Below are positions 47,211 through 54,938 of a stretch of DNA of 64,000 nt, in pieces (position 1 is the first letter of the stretch; the number at the start of each line of letters is the position of its first letter). The stretch lies in contig CADCDO010000013.1 of assembly GCA_902800345.1 (NCBI GenBank), forward strand, positions 1 to 64,000, written 5' to 3'. The position numbers and the translations under genes were made by a program. The notes under the pieces were generated by a model. That model was not told the DNA's origin. It was given only the letters and a program-made list of their open reading frames with translations, and searched no databases. This DNA is from Fibrobacter succinogenes (lineage in GTDB: Bacteria > Fibrobacterota > Fibrobacteria > Fibrobacterales > Fibrobacteraceae).

Positions 47211-48107
47211 TCAAAGTTTTCTTGAGAGAATTTCTTCTTTGGAACGACCGGAAATAACGGCAATCTTTTCAATGGGAATATCGTTGGCAATCATTGCATC
47301 AATCCAATCCCAATCTCGTTGAGCCAGTTTTTCCGCCATTTCCTCTTCTTCGACTTCGGCAATAGACTTGTAGCCATAAACTTCGCTGCATTTCTTGAAA
47401 TCCATTTTGAACTGCTCCTTGGCTTCGCCTTTAAACCAGTGTCTTAAATATATAAAAGTTTGGGTAAGAAAGTCTTCAGCCTCTTCGCGAGGGAGAGACT
47501 TGAGTCCAGCCATAGCTGGTTTCAGATATTTTTTTAGTTTTTCCCCGTTAAAAACATACTTCAAAGCAACTAGCGCAAGCGCAATTTTTGGAGATATTTG
47601 CGGAATTTCAAAATCTTCGAAGATTTCACTCACGTCGACGACTTCCAATAAGAACGGCAATCCAATCTTGTGATAGTATTCAGGATAATTTGGGTACATT
47701 ACCTCTTTTTCTATGCGGAACGGATCTTTCCCGTTGTAAAGAACGATGGCGACTGTTGGGATGTTCTTCTGATTGCGGAACATAATCTGAAACCAGTACT
47801 TGACTAACTGCGGGATAATTCCCGTTTCAGGATAACTCTTGTGTTCTTCGATAATGCCAACGAGAAGTTCGGCTTGCTTGGGTTCGTCGCTTTCGAGTTT
47901 CACAGTAAATGCCAAGTCGCCGTCACCATGTGTAGCCGTGTCACTGAAAGCTTCTGAAATCTCTTGCAAAGTGTCAAGATTTACCGTCGCAAGAAATTGA
48001 GCGAGATTACTGTTTTTTCGAGACGCAAGGCGAAGAAGTTCCGCTGTTCGAGCGGGATCTTTCAACACCGAGCGAACATAAGAGTCATGAGAGAATTTTT
48101 GAGTCAT
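47211..48107 (-). CDS. Rpn/YhgA-like PD-(D/E)XK nuclease family protein
   Basis: 298 residues. The N-terminal domain has [10 protein letters not shown] near the start, G-D-G-D-L-A-F near residue 61 and [11 protein letters not shown] near 81, matching the D...E-x-K active site pattern of Rpn proteins. Known members have DNA endonuclease activity and promote recombination; many act as toxin-like or defence-associated proteins. The C-terminal region is helical and charged. The family is often annotated as a putative transposase, but no transposase domain or terminal repeats are seen. Neighbour of a truncated RhuM gene, a typical accessory-island setting. Confidence 0.8.
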   Translation of the reverse strand: MTQKFSHDSYVRSVLKDPARTAELLRLASRKNSNLAQFLATVNLDTLQEISEAFSDTATHGDGDLAFTVKLESDEPKQAELLVGIIEEHKSYPETGIIPQLVKYWFQIMFRNQKNIPTVAIVLYNGKDPFRIEKEVMYPNYPEYYHKIGLPFLLEVVDVSEIFEDFEIPQISPKIALALVALKYVFNGEKLKKYLKPAMAGLKSLPREEAEDFLTQTFIYLRHWFKGEAKEQFKMDFKKCSEVYGYKSIAEVEEEEMAEKLAQRDWDWIDAMIANDIPIEKIAVISGRSKEEILSRKL

Positions 48108-48262
48108 AGATTAACCTCCTGTTAAGTTCAGAAGCTCTAATCTACAATGAAAAATTTTGAGAAAGTGAAACTTTGCAAATTTTGCAAACAACCGTTAGCA
48201 AAAACAGAAAGATTGCAAACTACAGATAACATTGAAAACCATTTCCCAATTGGTCAATTTCG

Positions 48263-48580
48263 TTAAAATTTGCATAAATTCGGAATATCCGAATAACCAA
48301 CAGCAATTATGGCGTCAAGATTGTAGATGTTTGTGAGCTTGGTTTGTTCTTTACCTACAATAGCTCCGTGCGGAGTGGTTGTTTCCATTTTGGAAACTAC
48401 CACTTTTTCATCAAGTTCTCCACTTTCGAAGATATTCTTCAAATGCTTTGATATTGCCGCTTTTTGTACATCAAAAAGCTCGGCCATTTTAGCCTGCGTA
48501 AGCCAAAGATTTTCGTTATGCAATAAAATCTCAACTTTGACTTCTTCGTTATCGGTCTTGTATAGCAAAATTTCCTTCAT
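48263..48580 (-). pseudogene. RhuM-family gene, truncated after about 95 codons
   Basis: Reads E-V-K-V-E-I-L-L-H-N-E-N-L-W-L-T-Q-A-K-M-A-E-L-F, K-H-L-K-N-I-F-E-S-G-E-L and Y-N-L-D-A-I-I-A-V-G-Y, the N-terminal block of RhuM proteins (usually about 330 aa). After V-G-Y the similarity stops and the frame ends 9 codons later. The C-terminal two thirds are absent, so it is most likely non-functional. RhuM genes are typical of horizontally moved islands. Confidence 0.8.
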
Positions 48581-48605
48581 GTATACAAACGTACACTAAA
48601 GTAAA

Positions 48606-48757
48606 GGCTCTGTCAAGCTTGGCCGTATGTTTGCGAACCTGCTACGGTTATGCTGCGGTGGTCAAAATGGCCAAAACAGCCTAAAAACAGCATTTCCGAG
48701 GTGATTTTGCTAACCCAGGGTTGGCGTATAAAATGACTTGACAGAGCTCTCCAAAGA
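48606..48757. other. Possible mini-element with CTTGACAGAGC ends
   Basis: GGCTCTGTCAAG near 48608-48619 and its inverse CTTGACAGAGCTC near 48734-48746 flank about 115 bp. A related perfect hairpin (CTTGACAGAGCCC/GGGCTCTGTCAAG) is at 53860-53891. The right end lies just upstream of ruvA. It may be a decayed MITE-like element; no target-site duplication was identified. Confidence 0.35.
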
Positions 48758-48802
48758 GTGCGTATTTGAGCAGTAGCACAAAAGTGCATATTTGGAGAAT
48801 TT

Positions 48803-49411
48803 ATGATTGAGCGGATTCGTGGCATTTTGGTACAGAAAACCCCTACATTTGTCGTTGTGGAATGTGCAGGGGTCGGTTACGGCGTCAATATTTCGGCCTA
48901 TACGGCAGGCAAGCACCCCGAAGAGGGTGTCGAGGTCACTTTGCACACGAATCTCGTGGTACGCGAAGATTCCATGACGCTATTCGGTTTTGCCGACACG
49001 ACCGAAAAGAATCTGTTCCTCATGCTCCTGGACGTGAACGGGGTCGGCCCAAAGATGGCACAGCGCATTCTGAGCGGCGTGACGCCAGCCGACCTTTTGA
49101 ACATGATAGCAAACGACAACAAGGCCGCCCTCAGCAAAATCAAGGGGTTCGGCAAAAAGACTTGCGAGCAGATGACGCTTACGCTCAAGGATAAAGCGGG
49201 CGCGATGTTGCAGTCGTTGGGCGATGTCGAAGGGAGCGGAATCACGGGCATCGGCGCTCTGACGGGCGCAAAGCTGGAGGCGGTTTTGGCTCTGCATACG
49301 CTTGGTGTCAAAGACCCGGCAGCAGAGAAGGCGGTGGTCAAGGCGGTCGAAGTTCTTGGCGACAGCGCGGACGCGGCTGCACTTATCCCGGAAGCTCTCA
49401 AGTATTTGTAA
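48803..49411 (+). CDS. ruvA: Holliday junction helicase subunit RuvA
   Basis: 202 residues, normal for RuvA. Domain I starts M-I-E-R-I-R-G-I-L and carries V-G-Y-G-V-N-I-S; domain II holds the helix-hairpin-helix motifs L-L-D-V-N-G-V-G-P-K-M-A and I-K-G-F-G-K-K-T; domain III is the short C-terminal helical part contacting RuvB. Binds Holliday junctions and loads RuvB. GGAG precedes the ATG. The ruvB reading frame follows after 61 nt but is broken. Confidence 0.95.
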   Translation: MIERIRGILVQKTPTFVVVECAGVGYGVNISAYTAGKHPEEGVEVTLHTNLVVREDSMTLFGFADTTEKNLFLMLLDVNGVGPKMAQRILSGVTPADLLNMIANDNKAALSKIKGFGKKTCEQMTLTLKDKAGAMLQSLGDVEGSGITGIGALTGAKLEAVLALHTLGVKDPAAEKAVVKAVEVLGDSADAAALIPEALKYL

Positions 49412-49472
49412 TTTGTAATTAGTAATTAGACGATAGACCATTGACTACTGACCATTGACCAAGAACTAGAAT

Positions 49473-50138
49473 ATGGAAGATCGGCGTATAATTTCTCCGC
49501 AGAAATGCTCTTTTGACGAAAGCGATTCCGACCGGAACTTGCGCCCGCCTAGCCTAAGCGAATTTACAGGCCAGGACGACATCAAGGAAAGTCTTTCCAT
49601 CGCCATCGGAGCGGCAAAGCGCCGCGGCGATGCGCTCGACCATTGCCTTTTTGCGGGCCCTCCGGGACTCGGCAAGACGACGCTTTCGAGCATCATCGCG
49701 AAAGAAATGGGCGTGAACATCCACATTACGAGCGGGCCCGTTCTCGAAAAGGCATGCAATCTTGCGGGGCTTCTCACAAGCCTGCAAGAAAACGACATTC
49801 TGTTCATCGACGAAATCCACCGTTTGAACCGCGTCGTCGAAGAATACCTCTACCCCGCCATGGAAGATTTTAGGCTCGATATCATGCTCGACTCTGGCCC
49901 TGCGGCAAGGAGCGTGAATCTCCCGCTCAAGCATTTTACGCTTGTCGGCGCCACAACCCGCAGCGGGCTTTTGACAGGCCCCCTCCGCGACCGTTTCGGC
50001 TTACAGTACTGTCTGGAACTTTACAACGAAAAGGACATCGTCAAAATTCTCATGCGTAGCGCCCGCATTTTGGGAGTCAAGCTCACCGGAGATGCAGCCA
50101 ACATTCTCGGCGGTCGCTGCCGCGGAACGCCCCGTTTC
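49473..50138 (+). pseudogene. ruvB: ruvB, 5' two thirds only
   Basis: The first about 222 codons match Ruv[11 protein letters not shown], Walker [17 protein letters not shown] (Walker B), [10 protein letters not shown] and the sensor region up to R-C-R-G-T-P-R. At 50130-50138 the similarity ends and the DNA becomes an inverted NamZ (DUF1343) fragment. The C-terminal winged-helix domain that contacts DNA is missing; the frame runs on to 50729 in antisense sequence. Loss of RuvB function would leave RuvA without its motor unless another copy exists. A misassembly at the junction is possible. Confidence 0.88.
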
Positions 50139-50759
50139 GTCAAACCACATCTTTTTATCGTAGCCGTCCATGTGCATCACGTAAAGTTCGCACTTCGGGA
50201 ATCGTTCGGCCTTGAACTGTTCGGCAAGTTCGCCAATCGTCTTTGCATGGCGCGTGCGAATGCTATGGAGCCCCACAAAACTCGTGTAATTGAGGTCCAG
50301 CACCGGGCCTTCTTCATCCACGCAGTTAATCGGGTTCGGACGGTCCACCACGACCACCGGGATACCCACTTTTTCGCACGCTTTCATGCAGAGGAACAGC
50401 GTCCAGATGAACGTGTAATAGCGCGCTCCTACATCCTGCAAATCCACAAGCATCGCGTCCACATGCAAAAGCATTTCCGCCGTCGGCTCGCGATGTTCAC
50501 CATAAAGGCTGTAAACCGGAATATGCAATTCCGGGTCCTCGTAGCCTTCCCATTCAATCATGTTGTCTTGCGTATGCCCCTTGATGCCGTGCTGCGGACC
50601 AAACAAAGCCGAAAGCTTAAAGAGTTTGCCGTCCAAATCCTTGAGCAAATCAAGCGTATAACGCAAATCGGCACAGACCGAAGCCGGATGGAGCACCGCG
50701 CCCAGGCGCTTGCCGCGCCATGTTTTTAAAGGTAGTAAAAAGAAAATCGCCCACGAACA
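50134..50759 (-). pseudogene. NamZ (DUF1343) exo-muramidase fragment
   Basis: Reading the minus strand: [51 protein letters not shown] and M-W-F-D-E-T-G are DUF1343/NamZ blocks. The family removes terminal MurNAc from peptidoglycan fragments. Similarity stops at M-W-F-D-E-T-G (50134), where the ruvB fragment begins; the N-terminal end is also unclear upstream of 50696, although the frame stays open to about 50759. Both ends are damaged. Confidence 0.82.
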
Positions 50760-50863
50760 CAGGATAATACCCGAAGTCGTTAATAGCTATTTCTGAGACA
50801 GTCTATAGACAAAACAAGTTTTTTCATGCAAATCAACCTCTTTCTGTAGGGAGAGGCTTCGTG

Positions 50864-53116
50864 CTACTCTTTGTTTTTGATGCAGCGAACGGAAACGGGG
50901 GTACGTTTATTAATATCTTCAGCGATGTAGGAGTCCACATCATCTCTTAACACATATTGAAAGACTCCATTTTGAAACACTTCCGATTCAGTCGTGGACC
51001 AGAAGCGAGTAAAATAATCTCCATCTCCAGCAGAGGTTCCGGCAGGGACGGCAGAAAAGCCGAACTCATCTGTAATTTGCTCGCTACGACCCCAAACTTG
51101 CTCGAAACGACCAAAATTCCATGCACCCTTGGCCTTTAAAGCCTCTGCAACCGTGTTGGCTTTTTTGTTTTTCTCAACATAGATGTCTAAAGTTTCCCAA
51201 TCCTTTTTATTGGGTATTCTCCATCCTTCTGGGCAAATGCCTTGCACAGGATCTTCCAATAAACCTTTAGCCTTTTCATTCTGGTATTTCTGCGGCAAAG
51301 CAACTGCGGTCGTCCATAAATACAGCGTTCCGCCTTTTTCGCAATTTATGGGTTCAGCAGCCTTGCATGATGCTCCTGTTATAGAATCCGTGTCGTAGGA
51401 TAGATTCTGGGCAAACCATGTTTGTGTCCCGATATCTACAATCTTGTATGTTTTTCCATTTCGATTATCCGTAAAAGTCTTATAATCAATATCCGGATTT
51501 GTATAATCGATAGTTTCTTCATCGTAAATTGTTGCAAGACGCCAGTCAGACGCACAGATGTATTTTAAACCTCTTCCGTCTATAACAACCTCGCCATGGT
51601 TTTTTCTTGTACATGATTTCTTTAAATAGATTTCGTTATCAGTAGCGTCATTCCATTTTTGGAAATAACATACGTAGTAATACACCGTTTGATTTACATA
51701 CATAGAATCCATTTTTCCGAGATTGTCTTCGGTGCATTCTTCAAAGGCTGAACTCGAACTGCTTTCGGCTTTCTTGGAGCTGGAGCTGGACTTTGGCAAG
51801 TTACAGGGGCCGGGAGGGTCTCTTTCCCATGCAAACGCAGACATCCATGTGTGCGGATCCATTCCGTCATACTTGGTAAAAAGCTTCGCGAGAGTCGTGT
51901 CAAAATCTTGTTTCATATCGGCGTCTTCGGAGCACCATTTGCCGTCCAGACAGCTTATAGCGTATTTCGAATGGAGATAATCCCATATTTTGTACGACTC
52001 CGGAGTTGCCAGCACATAGGGCAGTGTATAGGCGTATATGGAATCTATGTCAACCAGACAGCCGAGGGAATCTTGCGGAAGGTACCAGTTTGTGCCAACA
52101 CGAAGGGTGTCCTGGATGTAATCGTAGTATATCTTGTGCACAACCTCGTCGGTTCCCCTTTTATGAGCGCGAATTATTACAAGGTAAGACAGCAAATCGC
52201 TTTCGCGCAAGATATCAATTTTCCCATTGAGTTCGCCAATGTAGGGCGCTTCGATGGTCTTTCTAAAAGACACGGAGAAAGGCTGGAAATAATTGACCGA
52301 ATCGACCTTGGCCGGGACTTTCCACGATTGGTAATACAGAGCGCAGGTAAGCGAAAAATTCTTACGCGTATCCGTAAACGAGGTAAGCTTGGTGCTGTCC
52401 GCGTTTATGTGAGCTAGGGTCCCCAAGCGTTTTTTGTACTTATCGAATGTTATAGGGATGATGAGGCTGTCATCGCCGCTCATCAACTTGCATCGGGAGA
52501 GAGTCGTATCGCCTTCGTAGTATTGCGGAGCCACGCTAGGAAATATGGTGAAGAACAAGGAACCATTCTTGTAGCTGAAGGAGTTTATTCTCGGGGAAAA
52601 ACTCAGGTAAAAGCGATCGACATGCTTGAATATTTTCCCAGGATTTTCGGATGGAACGATGTCAAATGTGACCGTTGTCCGATTACAGGTTGACTCTGCC
52701 GAGATTTCAATAGTATGCTTTTCTTCGTCGGGCAGGGAGAGTGCCTGCCGTCCCCATTTCGATTCGACCGTTTCGACCTTTTTACCGTCAATCTTGTATG
52801 TCAAGGAACTTGAATCCTTACATTGGTGGAATCTTGGAGAAACATCAAAAACGACGGTGTCGATATAGAAGTTTCGTTCAATGGTATAATGGTCGCCATC
52901 GCCAAGTTCTCCGTTGAAGAGATAGGAATCCTGATATGCGGCGAGTTCGTAAATTTTGTCCGTTCCGTTATAATGGAGGATTTTTACGTAAAGCGAATCG
53001 GCACGTTCAATAGGCTGTATAGATTCTTTCGGATTTTCTGAAGGGAACGTTGACGAGGAGTCGCTACACCCAGCAATCCATGCGCATAAAAAAATCAAAA
53101 AAAGAACTTTTTTCAT
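50864..53116 (-). CDS. Large FISUMP-domain lipoprotein (750 aa)
   Basis: Lipoprotein signal peptide ending W-I-A-G-C (Cys17). Residues about 30-430 are a long beta-rich region with no named match, followed by a Ser/Lys stem (S-S-S-S-S-K-K, about 437-452). The C-terminal FISUMP domain (about 540-750) has T-Y-K-I-V-D-I-G-T-Q-T-W-F-A-Q-N-L-S-Y, I-C-P-E-G-W-R-I-P and ends S-V-R-C-I-K-N-K-E. The C-terminus is diverged from the two DGR-like paralogues, and the NNY codon pattern is not obvious in it. Follows the 148-aa lipoprotein gene after 17 nt on the same strand, so the two form an operon. Surface display likely. Confidence 0.82.
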   Translation of the reverse strand: MKKVLFLIFLCAWIAGCSDSSSTFPSENPKESIQPIERADSLYVKILHYNGTDKIYELAAYQDSYLFNGELGDGDHYTIERNFYIDTVVFDVSPRFHQCKDSSSLTYKIDGKKVETVESKWGRQALSLPDEEKHTIEISAESTCNRTTVTFDIVPSENPGKIFKHVDRFYLSFSPRINSFSYKNGSLFFTIFPSVAPQYYEGDTTLSRCKLMSGDDSLIIPITFDKYKKRLGTLAHINADSTKLTSFTDTRKNFSLTCALYYQSWKVPAKVDSVNYFQPFSVSFRKTIEAPYIGELNGKIDILRESDLLSYLVIIRAHKRGTDEVVHKIYYDYIQDTLRVGTNWYLPQDSLGCLVDIDSIYAYTLPYVLATPESYKIWDYLHSKYAISCLDGKWCSEDADMKQDFDTTLAKLFTKYDGMDPHTWMSAFAWERDPPGPCNLPKSSSSSKKAESSSSSAFEECTEDNLGKMDSMYVNQTVYYYVCYFQKWNDATDNEIYLKKSCTRKNHGEVVIDGRGLKYICASDWRLATIYDEETIDYTNPDIDYKTFTDNRNGKTYKIVDIGTQTWFAQNLSYDTDSITGASCKAAEPINCEKGGTLYLWTTAVALPQKYQNEKAKGLLEDPVQGICPEGWRIPNKKDWETLDIYVEKNKKANTVAEALKAKGAWNFGRFEQVWGRSEQITDEFGFSAVPAGTSAGDGDYFTRFWSTTESEVFQNGVFQYVLRDDVDSYIAEDINKRTPVSVRCIKNKE

Positions 53117-53133
53117 ATGTCACTCAAATTCGT

Positions 53134-53580
53134 TTATTGGTACTGGTAGTAACCGTCGATATAAGAATAAAGAATGATGGCCGATGGCCGGAGTGTTACG
53201 TTTTCCTTGGCTTTCGGGATAATCTTGATGGAGTTCGTGTTCTCGCACAATCCGAATACGGTCTGGTTGTCAAAAGTGAAATTGCCATTGTCATCGATGT
53301 CAACTTCGTCACCAGCACTGACCTGTAGGTGGCGTAGCGAGATTTTCTTATCGAAATAGGCGGTATCGAAACCGTCCAGATGCATTGTGGACGTGCCTGT
53401 ACGTTTTACCATTCGCGGCAGTTCCGTATCAGCCTTGGCAGAATCTACAGTGGCGTTACCGAAGGTGCCCGAAAGTGACCAATGAATTTCTACAGGTTCA
53501 GGCTTGACAATTTCAGAAGGGTCATCCGATGTGCAGCCGTAAAGAGCCAACAAAATTGCAAAAATCAGAAACTTCTTCAT
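53134..53580 (-). CDS. Small lipoprotein of unknown function
   Basis: 148 residues; signal peptide with lipobox A-L-Y-G-C (Cys16). The rest is hydrophilic and beta-rich, with a G-x-V-D-I-D-D-N-G-N acidic loop near residue 95 that could bind calcium. Not recognised. First gene of the operon with the 750-aa FISUMP lipoprotein, suggesting a shared surface complex. Confidence 0.65.
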   Translation of the reverse strand: MKKFLIFAILLALYGCTSDDPSEIVKPEPVEIHWSLSGTFGNATVDSAKADTELPRMVKRTGTSTMHLDGFDTAYFDKKISLRHLQVSAGDEVDIDDNGNFTFDNQTVFGLCENTNSIKIIPKAKENVTLRPSAIILYSYIDGYYQYQ

Positions 53581-53949
53581 TATTTTACCATTAATTTATT
53601 TGCGCATATAATAGGAAAAGCCTTTCTAGAGTTAAATATACATTTTTGAGCGCAAAAAAGGGACATTTCTTGTTCGGGATAATCCATGAGGCAGCGAATG
53701 GAAAAGACAAAACAGAATTGTAATCAACAGAATTGAATCCGGGTACTGAAAAAAAGATAAATAATGCTATAAGACTAGATAGGTTTACTGTCATAACCGC
53801 AGTTGAAAAGCGAAAAACAGGCCGCGGAAACGCAATTTTTATGAAAAAATACGATTTAGCTTGACAGAGCCCTCCAAAGGGCTCTGTCAAGTCCAATCAA
53901 TATGATTTCACACGAAATCAACCTAGATTTTGTATATTCTATCTGTTGT
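53581..53949. other. Spacer with a perfect hairpin and a possible FISUMP remnant
   Basis: No intact gene. A perfect 13-bp hairpin CTTGACAGAGCCC/GGGCTCTGTCAAG (loop TCCAAA) sits at 53860-53891. Near 53688-53712, minus-strand codons read F-S-I-R-C-L-M-D, and the DNA resembles the last codons of the FISUMP gene at 50864, suggesting a decayed FISUMP end. Confidence 0.4.
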
Positions 53950-54501
53950 ATGCAAATATCGGAAAAAATATTTAAAGCGGTTGAATTTTTTAAAAAGAAG
54001 GATTTGTGGGCCAAAATAGCCTTTACCATAGTCGTCCTTTCATATTTGTCTTTTATTCACACGTGTTATAATCCTTATCCCCAAGAAGGGGAAACTTATC
54101 CTATTTATGAATATGGAGATAAAAATCTAAAGCAGTGCGAATTGGATGGCAAGAAACTTTTTCTAGAACAAGAGTATCAGAACAAATCCTTTTGGTATTA
54201 TTTTTTTGTTGATTCTTGGGCTGATTATGTATGGCGCCTTAAGTATCAGGACAAAGATAACGTTAAGAAAGATATTTTAACATATCGGTTTGAACCCCGT
54301 AGAGGTATTGGGGCCGTTGTTCAGGGGACGGGTATTGGGATTGATGACAGGCAAGATTCTATCATAATTATTTATGATACTGAACCATTAGATGGCTTTA
54401 CAATAAAGCCAAGCCCGTTCAGCGATAAAATTGTAATCCAGAAAGAATATCTCAATCGTGGAATTAGCACGGCACGCTGTTTTATGAGGTGGTCCAATTG
54501 A
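53950..54501 (+). CDS. Single-pass membrane protein of unknown function
   Basis: 183 residues from ATG 53950; an in-frame ATG at 53902 would add 16 residues, but a TATATTCTATC -10-like box lies between the two, favouring the shorter form. One transmembrane helix (about 22-42 in the shorter form), then a soluble domain with no motif I recognise. Overlaps the start of the next gene by 13 nt, so the two are translated together. Higher A+T content than the housekeeping neighbours hints at accessory origin. Confidence 0.55.
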   Translation: MQISEKIFKAVEFFKKKDLWAKIAFTIVVLSYLSFIHTCYNPYPQEGETYPIYEYGDKNLKQCELDGKKLFLEQEYQNKSFWYYFFVDSWADYVWRLKYQDKDNVKKDILTYRFEPRRGIGAVVQGTGIGIDDRQDSIIIIYDTEPLDGFTIKPSPFSDKIVIQKEYLNRGISTARCFMRWSN

Positions 54502-54854
54502 TTAAGAAATTGATAGATAAGTTCTTTACCTTGACTGCGTTTATTTCTGTGGCGTGCTTGACCGTTCATTATACGCCGGCAGCCTTGATAAAAAGGACCT
54601 ATAGCTTTTGGTCGGATGACATTGTATATTTGTTATTCCCTTTAATGACGTTGGCTTCGGCTGTTTTGTTGTTGCTTGATTTGTTTTCGTTGAAAATAGA
54701 GATTGTCCAAAGAAAGGTATGGATGATTTTTGCAGCGATTGGATTCGCTCCGATTTTGATTTTGCCTATAGCCTTGTTTGGATTAATTTGGTTCGTATTT
54801 TTTACTTTCTATTATATAAATCAATTTTTTGATTTTATAGTCGGCTTGTTTTAG
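54489..54854 (+). CDS. Multi-pass membrane protein of unknown function
   Basis: 121 residues, GTG start within the end of the upstream gene. Three to four hydrophobic helices (about 12-33, 44-65, 76-98, 98-118). Not recognised. The overlap with the single-pass membrane protein suggests a two-protein membrane unit. Confidence 0.55.
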   Translation: MVQLIKKLIDKFFTLTAFISVACLTVHYTPAALIKRTYSFWSDDIVYLLFPLMTLASAVLLLLDLFSLKIEIVQRKVWMIFAAIGFAPILILPIALFGLIWFVFFTFYYINQFFDFIVGLF

Positions 54855-54938
54855 TAAGTATATTGAAAAAAGATTGATAGTCCACAAGTAGACAAAAATC
54901 CCTAAAAAACTCAAAAATTTTATATTTTTTCGGCAATT

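Noticed and set aside
47211-48107. Insertion sequence based on the transposase-like label of Rpn proteins
   Set aside because: No terminal inverted repeats or target duplications are visible; Rpn proteins act as nucleases and are not transposases of IS elements.
49473-50729. 418-codon RuvB fusion protein
   Set aside because: The last about 195 codons are antisense to a NamZ fragment and have no protein similarity, so this is a broken gene and not a fusion.
53591-53896. 101-codon minus-strand frame upstream of the small lipoprotein
   Set aside because: No start context or motif; part of it overlaps a better-explained FISUMP remnant in another frame and the 53860 hairpin.
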